NCBI GenBank assembly: GCA_030041375.1
Contig: JASHOA010000051.1
Span: 89,835 to 153,834, forward strand
Direction: 5' to 3'
Source of the DNA: Acetobacteraceae bacterium
GTDB taxonomy: Bacteria; Pseudomonadota; Alphaproteobacteria; Acetobacterales; Acetobacteraceae
DNA: 64,000 nucleotides
The position numbers and the translations under genes were made by a program. Each line of letters opens with the position of its first letter. Position 1 is the first letter of the stretch. The notes under the pieces were generated by a model. The model was not told the DNA's origin. It made no database searches and worked only from the letters and a program-made list of their open reading frames with translations. Of this stretch, positions 1 to 8,934 are shown one piece after another.

Positions 1-873
1 GCCGCCAGCATGCCCGAGGCGATGGCCTCCATCCGCGCCGATCTCGGCGCCGAGGCATTGATCCTCGGCAGCAGGCGTATCAGCGGCGGCATCGAGGTTT
101 CGGCTGCCCTCGAGCCCGCGCTCGAGGAGGTTCCCGAACCGCGCTTCAGACGGGAAGCGGCTCTCGCCTGGCATCGTGTTCCCGCGCCGCTCGACCGGCT
201 GCTGGCCGTTGGGTCGCTCGAAGAGGGGCTGCGGCGCTCTCTTACTTTTGCAGAGTTGCCGCTCGCGCCAGGCAACGAGCCGCTTTTGTTTGCCGGCCCG
301 CCGGGTGCGGGGAAGACGCTTGCCGTCGCGCGCCTTGCGACGCGGCTCGTCATGGCAGGCAGCGCGCCGATGGTCGTCACCACCGACACAAGGCGTGCCG
401 GCGCAACCGAGCAACTCGCCGCCTTCACCCGCCTGCTCGGCCTGAAGCTCGCTGTTGCCGGCCATCCGCTCACGCTCGGCCGCGCACTGGCCGAGCGTGC
501 CGCGGGTGCCAGCGTGCTGATCGATTCGCCTGGCGCGGATCCTTTCGACCCGGTGCAGCAGGACGAGCTGGCCGCGCTTGCCGCCACGGCCGGGGCCACC
601 ATCGTGCTCGTGCTGCCGGCCGGGCTCGATCCGGATGAGGCAACGGACCTCGCAGAGGCATTCGCGCGCGTCGGCGCCTCGCTCCTGCTGCCGACCCGCC
701 TCGATATCGTCGGCCGGCTCGGCGGCGTGCTGGCGGCAGCGCACGCAGGCCCGCTTGCCCTGACGGAAGCCGGTATCGGGCCGGGTGCGGCCGACGGGCT
801 CACCGCGCTGACGGCGGCTTTTCTTGCCGAACGCCTGCAGCGTGCGGGCCGCAATGGAGATCTCCTCCCATGA
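1..873 (+). CDS. flhF: FlhF, flagellar SRP-type GTPase (5' end outside window)
   Basis: C-terminal 290 residues of the SRP-family GTPase that places flagella at the cell pole. The reading frame is open from base 1, and the first in-window ATG (position 10) is internal: family members read through this region with an N-terminal stretch similar to the MPEAMASIRADLGAEALIL seen here. A P-loop (GPPGAGKT) lies at 297-320 and a DTRRAG element, typical of the SRP GTPase G2 region, follows. The gene overlaps flhG by 4 bp (ATGA), so the two are probably translationally coupled. The GTPase motifs after DTRRAG are rather degenerate, so catalysis may be weak. Identity is quite sure from fold motifs plus the flhG neighbour. 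Confidence 0.85.
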   Translation, partial: AASMPEAMASIRADLGAEALILGSRRISGGIEVSAALEPALEEVPEPRFRREAALAWHRVPAPLDRLLAVGSLEEGLRRSLTFAELPLAPGNEPLLFAGPPGAGKTLAVARLATRLVMAGSAPMVVTTDTRRAGATEQLAAFTRLLGLKLAVAGHPLTLGRALAERAAGASVLIDSPGADPFDPVQQDELAALAATAGATIVLVLPAGLDPDEATDLAEAFARVGASLLLPTRLDIVGRLGGVLAAAHAGPLALTEAGIGPGAADGLTALTAAFLAERLQRAGRNGDLLP

Positions 874-1673
874 GTGCTGGCCACGCCCGCCTGATCGCCA
901 TCGCCTCCGGCAAGGGCGGCGTCGGGAAGACCTGGTTTGCCATTACGCTTGCTCACGCGCTCGCCCGTGCCGGGAAGCGCATTCTGCTGTTCGACGGCGA
1001 TCTCGGCCTCGCCAATGTCGATATCCAGCTCGGCCTGCTGCCGGCGGCAGATCTCTCCGCCGTCGTTTCGGGGTCAATGCGGCTTGCCGAGGTGGCGCGT
1101 CCCTATCCTCCGGGCGGGTTCGAGATCCTGCCCGGCCGCTCCGGCTCAGGCGCGCTGGCGGCGCTGCCGCCGGTCGTTTTCGAGCGGCTGCTGGCCGGGT
1201 TGAACGGGCTGGGGGAACGTTACGATATCGTTCTGCTCGATCTCGCCGCCGGGCTCGATCGCAGCACGCGCCGGATGGCGGGAGCCGTGGATACCCTGCT
1301 CGTTCTCGCCACCGACGAGCCCGGCAGTCTCACGGACGCCTATGCCGTCCTCAAGCTCAATGCCGCCGATCGGGGCACCGCCGATGCGCGCGTCGTCGTC
1401 AACCAGGCGCCCTCGCGCGGCGCAGGCGAACGAACTTACGAGACTCTCGTTCGTGCATGCCGCAACTTCCTCGGCATCGAGCCGCCGCTCGCCGGCGTCG
1501 TGCGCCGCGACGAACGGGTGCGCGAGGCGATTCGCCGCCAATGCCTGCTGCTCACGCGCCATCCCGCCTCCCACGCTGGGGCGGATGTCGAGGCCATGCT
1601 GCCGGGATTGCTGGAGCCGGCAGAACACGACACTTCGCATTCATCGGCTGCGGGCCGACGCCTCGCCGGCTGA
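870..1673 (+). CDS. flhG: FlhG/MinD-like ATPase (flagellar number control)
   Basis: 267-residue ParA/MinD-family ATPase. Residues 7-25 carry the deviant Walker A (GKGGVGKT), followed by the switch-like FDGDLGLANVDIQLG; a hydrophobic strand ending LLDLAAGLD matches Walker B. Directly behind flhF with a 4-bp overlap, the usual flhF-flhG arrangement, in which FlhG limits flagellum number and antagonises FlhF. It lacks an obvious C-terminal amphipathic membrane-targeting helix of MinD type, though this was judged by eye only. The last 33 bp overlap the convergent M20 peptidase gene. No chromosome-partition genes are nearby, so Soj/ParA is less likely. Confidence 0.85.
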   Translation: MSAGHARLIAIASGKGGVGKTWFAITLAHALARAGKRILLFDGDLGLANVDIQLGLLPAADLSAVVSGSMRLAEVARPYPPGGFEILPGRSGSGALAALPPVVFERLLAGLNGLGERYDIVLLDLAAGLDRSTRRMAGAVDTLLVLATDEPGSLTDAYAVLKLNAADRGTADARVVVNQAPSRGAGERTYETLVRACRNFLGIEPPLAGVVRRDERVREAIRRQCLLLTRHPASHAGADVEAMLPGLLEPAEHDTSHSSAAGRRLAG

Positions 1674-2828
1674 AGCGGGGCCATCCCCTCGCCCGCAGAA
1701 CGAAGCTGCCGTATCGGCCAGGATGTCGGCCAGCGCTTCGACGCTCGCCTCCTCCGCCCACTCCTCGGCCGCATGCGCGCCCTCGCCGTCTGCGCCGAAC
1801 ATCACTGCCGGAATGCCGGCGCCGGCGAGAATGGCGCAATCCGTCCAGAACGGCTCGGCCCGCAACGCGGGCGCCTTGCCCAGCCTGGCGGTCGCTGCGG
1901 CGCGCAACGCCTGCACCACGGGCGCGTCCTCGCCGATTTCGAATGGAAAACGAACGAGGCCGGGCAGGATTTCCGCGCGGAAGTTTTGGTCTCGCGCTGC
2001 AATTGCATCGACGATCGCTTGCAACTCGGCAGTGACGCTCGTTCCCGTTTCGCCCGGCACCGTGCGGCGCTCGAGATGAATGCGACACTCGGCGGGATAG
2101 CTCGAAAGTTCCTGGCCGCCCTTGATCAGCGAGGCGTGCACCGAGCCGGCGCCTAGCCGCGGGTGCGTCGGATTTACGCGCAGCCGCCGATCCCATTCTC
2201 CCAGCGCGACCAGGAATTCTCCGGCCTTCGTGATGGCATCCACGCCGAGGTCCGGGCGCGATCCATGCGCGGCCTTCCCTTCCACCACGACCTCGAACCA
2301 CGCAAAGCCCTTGTGCGCGACCGTCAGCTCCAGGTGGCTCGGCTCGGTGACGATGGCGGCATCGGCGCGAAAACGCCGGGCAACTTCTTCCGTGCCGAAC
2401 GAGGCATGTTCCTCGTCGGCAACGCAGGCCACCAGCAGATCTCCGGGGAGTTTTGCCCGTTTGCTGCGGGCCGCTGCGACCATCATCGCTGCCACGCCCG
2501 ATTTCATGTCGTATGCGCCGCGCCCATAGAGCCTGCCGTCGCGGCGCTCGGCCGAGAGGGGATCGCCTTCGTAGGTGGCGAGTGTGACGGTATCGTAATG
2601 GCCATTGAGCATGAGCGCACGGCCGCCGCCGGTGCCGCGCGCGATGCCGACGATGCTCGGCCGGCCCGGCCGCGCCTCCAGCCGATGCACCTCGAAGCCG
2701 CGCGCGGCAAGCCACGCTTGGCAGAAATCAGCGATCGCGGCCTCGCCCGCGCTGCCCGGCACGAGGTCCGGATTGACGGAGGGAATCCGGACAAGCTGGG
2801 CGAGTAACTCGGTGGCCGATTCGGGCAT
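1641..2828 (-). CDS. M20 family metallopeptidase (ArgE/DapE type)
   Basis: 395-residue zinc hydrolase of the ArgE/DapE/CPG2 family, which removes acyl or aminoacyl groups from amino-acid-like substrates. Metal and catalytic motifs are in order: HYDTV (first zinc His, catalytic Asp), YGRGAYDMKSG (bridging Asp), ADEEHAS (catalytic Glu pair), and a late FGADGEGAHAAEEW region that supplies the last His. The start at 2828 (MPESATELLAQL) is chosen because upstream residues in the frame are Arg/Pro-rich and unlike the family. The gene stands alone and convergent with flhG (33-bp overlap). Substrate is not deducible: arginine or lysine biosynthesis genes are absent nearby, so acetylornithine deacetylase is only one option. 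Confidence 0.85.
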   Translation of the reverse strand: MPESATELLAQLVRIPSVNPDLVPGSAGEAAIADFCQAWLAARGFEVHRLEARPGRPSIVGIARGTGGGRALMLNGHYDTVTLATYEGDPLSAERRDGRLYGRGAYDMKSGVAAMMVAAARSKRAKLPGDLLVACVADEEHASFGTEEVARRFRADAAIVTEPSHLELTVAHKGFAWFEVVVEGKAAHGSRPDLGVDAITKAGEFLVALGEWDRRLRVNPTHPRLGAGSVHASLIKGGQELSSYPAECRIHLERRTVPGETGTSVTAELQAIVDAIAARDQNFRAEILPGLVRFPFEIGEDAPVVQALRAAATARLGKAPALRAEPFWTDCAILAGAGIPAVMFGADGEGAHAAEEWAEEASVEALADILADTAASFCGRGDGPASAGEASARSR

Positions 2829-2874
2829 GCGGGTTCTCCGGCTCACGTTTGGCGTGTTCTTACGATCGGGCGAA

Positions 2875-5800
2875 TCACGCCGCCGCCTGGCCGGCGGCGC
2901 AATGGTCGAGCCAAGCAACGATGTCCGAGACCTTATACGCCAGGAGATAATCCCAGCGGCCGAACTCGTCGGTCGCGTTGATGGCGGCGCACCAGCGGAT
3001 GGCCGCGGCCTTTTTGACCTCGGCCAGGTTCTCCCAATCCGCACCTTTGACCTCGGCGATCAGGTAGCGTTCGTCCGGGCCGGCAAGGCGGGCAACGAAG
3101 TCCGGGAGGTATTCGCGGGGTTGGCCATTGTGGAGGTAGGGAATCGTGAAGTTGAGGCCGAAGTTTCTGATATGCGCGGCAACCGCCGGGTGATGGTCGA
3201 GGTGGTAGGAAGCGCTTTGCTCCCAGGTCATGGTGTCGAAAACGGCGAGATTCACGTGGCTGCGAGCCACCTCACGGACCTCGCGGTTCGTGAAAACCGA
3301 GATATCCGCGGTCGCGGACGGTCGGTCGCGGTCGATGTCGGGCACCTCCGGCACCTCGCCCGCGTCGATGTCGGGGCGGATAGCGGCAAGAAGGCGTTCG
3401 ATAATCCAGCCATAATAGGGCGAGAGGAACGCGTCGATCTGCTCAGCGGGTGGCGGGGCCGTGACCTTTTCGGCGATGTAGCGCTCGACGATCCTGAGGA
3501 CCTGCGGGAAAAGGACATGGGGCGGGGCTTCACAGGTCGGCTGCCTGCAGTAGTGAAGGGTCAGATCCGCAGCCATCTGGAAGGAAAGCTGCTGGGCACG
3601 ATGGCGCTCGCGGAATTCCGCGAGCGTTGCTCTGTGCGAGCCGCCGGGCGCGTTGATCGAGGGGCGGCCCTGATTCAGCATGGCGGCAAGCTCGGAATCC
3701 GGCGGCAGGCGCATCGGATCGAGCACGAGACCGGCGACGGCGCTCCAATCGGAGACGCCGATCCTGTTCCTCACCGCGATCGAGTAGCCGAGTACGCGGG
3801 GAACCGTGATCGCATATCTGGCCTTTTGTGGGACGGCGAAGATACGGCGCTCGGGAGGCTTCGGCCTTTTCGTGCCCGCGGTTGCCTTGAAGGGAACGAT
3901 TTCGAAGGGCACGCCAAAAACCTTCGCGACCTCTTCTTCGAGTTTTCCGCCCGCAACAATGTCATAAGAGCGGCGGCGGAGGGCACGGCCGACCACCTGC
4001 TCGCACAGAAGCTGGCTCTGGAAGGGCCGGAGGCCAACGACGTGGGAAACGGTGTTGCAATCCCACCCTTCGGTCAGCATGCCGACGGAGACGATAGAGC
4101 GCACGTCGCGGCCGGGCGGATGGAGCGGCCGAGCGAGTTTCGCCGCGAGTTCCGCGAACCCTTCCGGGTAGATGGGGCGGCCCTGGGAATCCTCGGGCCA
4201 ATTCTCTCGGCCGACCGTGTCGAGCGTGAAGCGCATCCAGGCGTTTTCGTCGGATTTCGGATTGCCGCTGTCGGTCTCCAGGACCACGCCGGTATCGACG
4301 CGGATGGTGTTGGTCTCGCCCGCGCGGTTGCGTAGCTCGGGGATGTTGAGGGCCGACACACCGGGTGGGCGGATGTCTTCGGCGATCCATTCGAAGAGCG
4401 TCCTCGCGATGCGCTTGTTCTTGGCGACAAGGATGAAGACGGGCGGACGCGCGTCATCGCTTTCGCTCAGCAGCCTGGCGCGCTCGGATTGCCAGAGACT
4501 CGCCATGATGGTGATGGGCGTGTGCGCCCATTTGAGGATCGCCTCGGGCTTGGGGCTGCCGCGCCTGCTGCCGCGCTCGGCGGCGGTGAGCTTGGGCAGA
4601 ATCCATTGCCAGATGTTGAAGTACGAAGGGATGAGCTGGCCGGAGCTGTCTTGTGCCACCAGTTGCGGCACCTTGACGAGGCCGCTTTCGATGGCGTCCG
4701 TGAGGCCGAAATCGGAGATGGTCCAGGGGAAGACGGTGTTGGTCGCGCCGCCCATGCGGCCGAGATAGTAGGGCGTCGCGGAGAGATCGATGCATTGGTT
4801 GATCCCGCGGATGCGCTGGATGCGGTCGAGCCCGTCGATCCAGACCGTGGCTTCCTGGCGGTCGGCCTCCCGCTCCTCTTTTTCGTCTTCGTCGGCGGCT
4901 TCGCCGTTGTCGGACTCGTCTTGCTGAGCCTCGCGCGGGGGAATGCGATAGGCGTGGTGGGCTTCGTCGTTGATGACCAGGATATTCTGCCCTCCGCCAC
5001 GGCCGAGCACGCGGTTGACGAGGGCGGTGTCACTTTCGATCCAGCGGGTGCTTTCGACGAGAGCCTTGCGGACGCTGCCGTCCTCGGCCTTGTCTTCCGC
5101 GATGACTGCGAGCTCGCCCGCGGCGAGCGATGCGGCATAGGATTCGGGGGTGAAATAGCGGCTGCCACGGGCGGTGGTGTCGGCGGGGCCGATCCTGATC
5201 CACTCCTTCCTCGTTTCCGGCTGGCCGGCGCGGACGACGCGCGCACCGGCGCTGCCAGCCGGTTGCTGCGGTTCGAGGACGTGCCAGTTCCTGATGATCA
5301 CACGGCCACGGGCGAGGTCCGCGCGAAGCGCGGGCGGGACGAGATCGCGCGTGACGTAAATGCTGGCCTCGCCGCAGGCGGGATCGAGTTCGGAGAGGCG
5401 GGAGCGAATCGTGACATTGGGACAGAGAATGAGGACGGTGTCGGAAAAGCGGGCGTCGCTGCGATCGGCTGCCTTGTTGAGGATCGACCAGGCGGCGAGC
5501 ATGGCGGCGATGGTGCTTTTGCCGGTGCCGGTGGCGAGCTTGCAGCAGTGGCGGCGGAAGCCGGCGTAGCCGGCGGCCTTTCGTTGCTCACCCGGATCGT
5601 CATCGGGGATGGCGAGACCGGCGAGAAAATCCGGCCGCGCCTCGGTCAAGAAGATGATGGTCTCGGCAGCTTCGCGCTGGGCAAAGAAGAGGCGCGGGCT
5701 GCGGCCATCGCGTTCCCACCAGGCGATGAGGTCGGCAGTGGTGCGGGTCGCACCGGGGCGGCCGGCACGGCGCCATTCCTCGATCCGGTCTCGGATTGCG

Positions 5801-6024
5801 TTGACGAGGGGCATTTCGCGCCAGACGCCGCGGCTGCCGGCGGCAGCCTGAATGTTCCTGTCGGGGTCGCGGTACCAATACCCGGCGCGGCGGCGGCCAG
5901 GGCGTTCTTCCGGCGGCAGGCCCTCTTCGATCTGCAAATGCCAGTGGCGGGCAGGCGGATCGTAGGGGCCGTTCAGGATCGGCTCGGGGACCTCGAAACC
6001 GGAGGCGGCAGCACCTTCGCTCAT
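2875..6024 (-). CDS. res: Type III-like restriction enzyme, helicase-nuclease subunit (Res)
   Basis: 1049-residue SF2 translocase/endonuclease, the cutting subunit of a type III-like restriction system. Motifs in order: Walker A LATGTGKST, DEAH-type Walker B (VINDEAHHAY), motif III SATPYY, motif VI VVGRALRRRSYD. Near the C-terminus LPDFVARL followed by YLIAEVKGADW is a PD-(D/E)xK nuclease core. The start MSEGAAASGF at 6024 overlaps the mod stop by 4 bp (ATGA), so mod is translated first and the pair is coupled, the usual safe order for R-M genes. The length fits type III Res subunits. Function is sure at the family level; cleavage specificity is unknown. Confidence 0.88.
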   Translation of the reverse strand: MSEGAAASGFEVPEPILNGPYDPPARHWHLQIEEGLPPEERPGRRRAGYWYRDPDRNIQAAAGSRGVWREMPLVNAIRDRIEEWRRAGRPGATRTTADLIAWWERDGRSPRLFFAQREAAETIIFLTEARPDFLAGLAIPDDDPGEQRKAAGYAGFRRHCCKLATGTGKSTIAAMLAAWSILNKAADRSDARFSDTVLILCPNVTIRSRLSELDPACGEASIYVTRDLVPPALRADLARGRVIIRNWHVLEPQQPAGSAGARVVRAGQPETRKEWIRIGPADTTARGSRYFTPESYAASLAAGELAVIAEDKAEDGSVRKALVESTRWIESDTALVNRVLGRGGGQNILVINDEAHHAYRIPPREAQQDESDNGEAADEDEKEEREADRQEATVWIDGLDRIQRIRGINQCIDLSATPYYLGRMGGATNTVFPWTISDFGLTDAIESGLVKVPQLVAQDSSGQLIPSYFNIWQWILPKLTAAERGSRRGSPKPEAILKWAHTPITIMASLWQSERARLLSESDDARPPVFILVAKNKRIARTLFEWIAEDIRPPGVSALNIPELRNRAGETNTIRVDTGVVLETDSGNPKSDENAWMRFTLDTVGRENWPEDSQGRPIYPEGFAELAAKLARPLHPPGRDVRSIVSVGMLTEGWDCNTVSHVVGLRPFQSQLLCEQVVGRALRRRSYDIVAGGKLEEEVAKVFGVPFEIVPFKATAGTKRPKPPERRIFAVPQKARYAITVPRVLGYSIAVRNRIGVSDWSAVAGLVLDPMRLPPDSELAAMLNQGRPSINAPGGSHRATLAEFRERHRAQQLSFQMAADLTLHYCRQPTCEAPPHVLFPQVLRIVERYIAEKVTAPPPAEQIDAFLSPYYGWIIERLLAAIRPDIDAGEVPEVPDIDRDRPSATADISVFTNREVREVARSHVNLAVFDTMTWEQSASYHLDHHPAVAAHIRNFGLNFTIPYLHNGQPREYLPDFVARLAGPDERYLIAEVKGADWENLAEVKKAAAIRWCAAINATDEFGRWDYLLAYKVSDIVAWLDHCAAGQAAA

Positions 6025-8762
6025 TGCGCGCGGCCGAGGCGGCGGAGGACGGGAAGCTCGTTGCCGCGATCGTCGAGCACCTTGACCATGATGTCGGTGC
6101 CGATGGCAGCGGCGAAGGGCGCGGAGACGGCGCCGCGGAGATGCTCCCACACGGTTTCGTCATGCGTCGCCTTGAGCGCCTTGCGAAGATTGTCCCAGGC
6201 GGAAGTGCGGGGAAAGAAAACCTGGCGGGCATGGAAGGTCATGCCGTCGTAGTGCGTATCGAGCATCCAGCAGGGTACTTCCTCGCCGCCCAGGTGATCG
6301 GTCTTCATGGTGACGGGATCGAAGCTGTCGAAGCCGCGCAGGCGGACCTGCCAGAACGGCGTGCCGTCTTCCGCGTTCCGGTCGAGGCGCGCGATCTCGA
6401 TGTCGGGCTGGCCGCAGACCGCGAAAATCTGGCTGCTCCGCTGATTCTTCAGAAGATCACCCATCTGGAGGTCCATGGTGGCGGAGGCGTAGAGGGCGGG
6501 CAGGCCGAGCACGTCCTCGCCGGCGTCGATGGCGGCGCGCGCCTCCGGCGTGATGGCGAAGCCAATGACATAAAGCGCGCCATGGCCCTTGACGTTGGCC
6601 TCCTTGGCGGCATCGAGCACCGATTTTTCGCTGATCGGGCCGTTCGCCGGGCCGATCAGGATGGCGACGGTACGGCCGCCCAGGGTGTCGTCGTCCAGCA
6701 TCGCTTCGGCGGAGAGCGAGAGGCTGCGGGCGGGACGGCGGATGTTGCGAAGCGTGATCGTGCGATTGCCGGGCAGGGAAAAGCGGGGCGAGCGCTTCAG
6801 AACCTCGATCATGCGTGCAATATGATCGGAGGGTTCGTCGGCCGGCGCCGGTTCTGCGCCGTCGAGCGCGGCCGGGGTAGGCAGCGTCGCTTCGAGGGTG
6901 AAGGGGCCGGAGATGCGGGTGATGTCATCGTCCTGATCGGGACGATCGACGAGGATTTCCTCGGCGGGCGGCTCGTCGTTGGCAATCGATTTGAGAGTGA
7001 TGTGCGGCACGATGCCGCCGATTTCCTCGCCCTTGCGGTTCTGCCGGCGGGAATAGACGAAGCCGCCGGCGGGGCCGGCCTCCTCGTTGCGCAGGCGGTA
7101 CCAGGGAAAGGTCGCTGTGAGGAGGCGCTGGCGAGTCAGCGCAAGTGGCACGCGCGAGGTGTCGATGGTGATCCAGCGCCGTCCCCATTGCTCGGCGACG
7201 TAGGCCGTCGTGCCGGAGCCGCAGGTCGGATCGAGCACAAGATCGCCGGGATCGGTGGTCATCAGGATGCAACGCTCGATGACCTTTTCCGCCGTCTGCA
7301 CAGCGTATAGCTTTTCTTCTCCCCATCCTCTGGCGCCAGTGTCGTCCCAGAAGGCAACGAGTGGCGAGACCGGGAAGTCCTGGAAGTAGCGAATGTACCG
7401 AAGCGTGTCGCCCTGACGGATGACGCGAGATTTTGCGATCAGGCGGCTCATCCCATCGATCCCGGTCTTCCAGTACCCGCGCCTCGGCCTGAACGTGACG
7501 CCATCAAATTCGACTGGAAAATTGCCTGGCGGACGATTACTCGTCAGATTGTCGGGTATGAAAAAGCGGTACCCAGGCGGTAGAAGCGACACGTCGTCGC
7601 TTTCAGCCCTTGTCAACCTTCTCCGGGTGCCGTTGGGCAGTTCGACCCAGGAGTATTCGCCCGAACCCGTCGATCCTCTATCCTTGAGTAGGTAGAGCTG
7701 TCGGTATTTCGTGCGCGTAGCGTCCCGCGCGTACCAAAGGATGTAGTCCGCCACGCCCGCTAGTAGTTCGCTGGATTGCCCCGCGGTCTTCTTGAATGGG
7801 ATTGCGGCAACGACGTTGCGCACGCCAAATACTTCGTCCATCAGCTCGCGCACATGGTGCAGGTTTTCATCGCTGATCTGGACAAAAATGCTGCCGCTGG
7901 GCGTCAGAAGATCACGCGCGAGCACGAGGCGATCGCGAAGATAGGTCAGATAAGAGTGCAGGCCGAGCTGCCAGGTGTCGCGGTAGGCCTGGACCATTTC
8001 GGGTTCGCGCGTGAGGTCGGAATCGTCGCCGTCCCTGACATCGCGCTTGCGGACGAAAGGCTGAAAATTCGAGCCGAATTTCACGCCGTAGGGCGGGTCG
8101 ATGTAGATCATCTGCACCTGCCCGCCGAGGCCCTCGTAGCGCAGCAAGGAGTTCATGACGACGAGGCTGTCGCCGAGGATGAGGCGATTCACCCAGCGGT
8201 CGCGGTATTCGTAGGCGCGGATATTCTCGGTGAGCGGCCGTTGCGGATCGCCGAAGAGATCGAACATGCTGGCCTGATCGGCAAATTTTTCGTGCGCGCG
8301 CAGGCTTTCGATGATCGCCTTGGTGGAGAGGCGCTCGTGGACGAAGAGCGGCAGGCTCGGCACCTCGAAGCTGAGGCGCTCGGCCTTGCCGGTCCAGTCC
8401 AGGAAGGGTGCTTGCATCCGCTTCAGCGAGGCGAGCGCATCCTGAAGGCCGGCGATCTGGAGAAGGGGCGCGCCGTCGGCGCCCAACAGGGTCCGGCGCT
8501 CGGCGAAGAGGTGCGGGGCAGGCAGCCTGGCGGCGTCTTCGATCGCCTGGAGGAGAAAGCTGGCCATTTCGCGCGCCGGGTTGGTGTCCCAGTCGAGAGC
8601 GGGGGAGAGGCTCGAGTCATAGCGGTATTTTGACGGCGGCTTCTTCGTGGTGAAGCGCGGTGCGACGCCGATCGGAGGGCGGGCGACGGCGTCGCTGGCG
8701 GTGTGGCTGTAGTTCCGGGCGGCTGGACGCGTCGGCTTAGGCCGACTTGGAGATTTCGCCAT
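6021..8762 (-). CDS. mod: Type III-like DNA adenine methyltransferase (Mod)
   Basis: 913-residue site-specific DNA N6-adenine methyltransferase of the beta class: the catalytic motif IV IDPPYGVKF comes before the AdoMet-binding motif I LDPTCGSGTTAY. Between them, at about 7330-7750, lies the target recognition region, which is visibly poorer in G+C than its flanks. The C-terminal third (after about residue 600) resembles no domain I can name but is usual for large Mod proteins paired with 1000-residue Res partners. The start MAKSPSRPKPT at 8762 is chosen over a longer frame because the upstream part is low-complexity. First gene of the R-M operon, coupled to res by ATGA. Confidence 0.88.
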   Translation of the reverse strand: MAKSPSRPKPTRPAARNYSHTASDAVARPPIGVAPRFTTKKPPSKYRYDSSLSPALDWDTNPAREMASFLLQAIEDAARLPAPHLFAERRTLLGADGAPLLQIAGLQDALASLKRMQAPFLDWTGKAERLSFEVPSLPLFVHERLSTKAIIESLRAHEKFADQASMFDLFGDPQRPLTENIRAYEYRDRWVNRLILGDSLVVMNSLLRYEGLGGQVQMIYIDPPYGVKFGSNFQPFVRKRDVRDGDDSDLTREPEMVQAYRDTWQLGLHSYLTYLRDRLVLARDLLTPSGSIFVQISDENLHHVRELMDEVFGVRNVVAAIPFKKTAGQSSELLAGVADYILWYARDATRTKYRQLYLLKDRGSTGSGEYSWVELPNGTRRRLTRAESDDVSLLPPGYRFFIPDNLTSNRPPGNFPVEFDGVTFRPRRGYWKTGIDGMSRLIAKSRVIRQGDTLRYIRYFQDFPVSPLVAFWDDTGARGWGEEKLYAVQTAEKVIERCILMTTDPGDLVLDPTCGSGTTAYVAEQWGRRWITIDTSRVPLALTRQRLLTATFPWYRLRNEEAGPAGGFVYSRRQNRKGEEIGGIVPHITLKSIANDEPPAEEILVDRPDQDDDITRISGPFTLEATLPTPAALDGAEPAPADEPSDHIARMIEVLKRSPRFSLPGNRTITLRNIRRPARSLSLSAEAMLDDDTLGGRTVAILIGPANGPISEKSVLDAAKEANVKGHGALYVIGFAITPEARAAIDAGEDVLGLPALYASATMDLQMGDLLKNQRSSQIFAVCGQPDIEIARLDRNAEDGTPFWQVRLRGFDSFDPVTMKTDHLGGEEVPCWMLDTHYDGMTFHARQVFFPRTSAWDNLRKALKATHDETVWEHLRGAVSAPFAAAIGTDIMVKVLDDRGNELPVLRRLGRAQ

Positions 8763-8845
8763 GGAATCCTGGGCAATTTGTCCCGACGCCCGACATTCGC
8801 GCGAGCGTCCCGATTTCGCAAGAAGCCGAAGGCAAAGGATGGGTT

Positions 8846-8863
8846 CCAAGGGCTGGCCCTTGG
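8846..8863. repeat. Small perfect hairpin (7-bp arms)
   Basis: CCAAGGG-CTGG-CCCTTGG, a perfect inverted repeat in the 172-bp gap between mod and the acyl-CoA dehydrogenase gene. It is followed 10 bases later by a second, stronger hairpin. From memory, such paired hairpins are common between genes in Acetobacteraceae; only one pair is seen here. Confidence 0.6.
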
Positions 8864-8872
8864 CGGGGGTTG

Positions 8873-8899
8873 CGAGGGGGCGGAGCCCCCTCGTCTTTT
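8873..8899. terminator. Strong GC hairpin with T-rich tail
   Basis: CGAGGGGGC-GGA-GCCCCCTCG, a 9-bp perfect stem with a 3-base loop, followed on the plus strand by TCTTTT. It lies 35 bases past the acyl-CoA dehydrogenase stop (8935) on the minus strand and about 110 bases before the mod start, so it can insulate the tetR-oxidoreductase-dehydrogenase operon from the R-M genes. The T-run is on the plus strand, so on the minus strand it would work as a bare stem or not at all. Confidence 0.5.
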
Positions 8900-8934
8900 G
8901 CGCCGGGCGCGGATGGCTGAGGCGGCGCTCGGGG

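Noticed and set aside
4489..6252. Plus-strand open frame of 587 codons across res and mod
   Set aside because: Antisense shadow; covers the junction of two recognised genes and has no motif.
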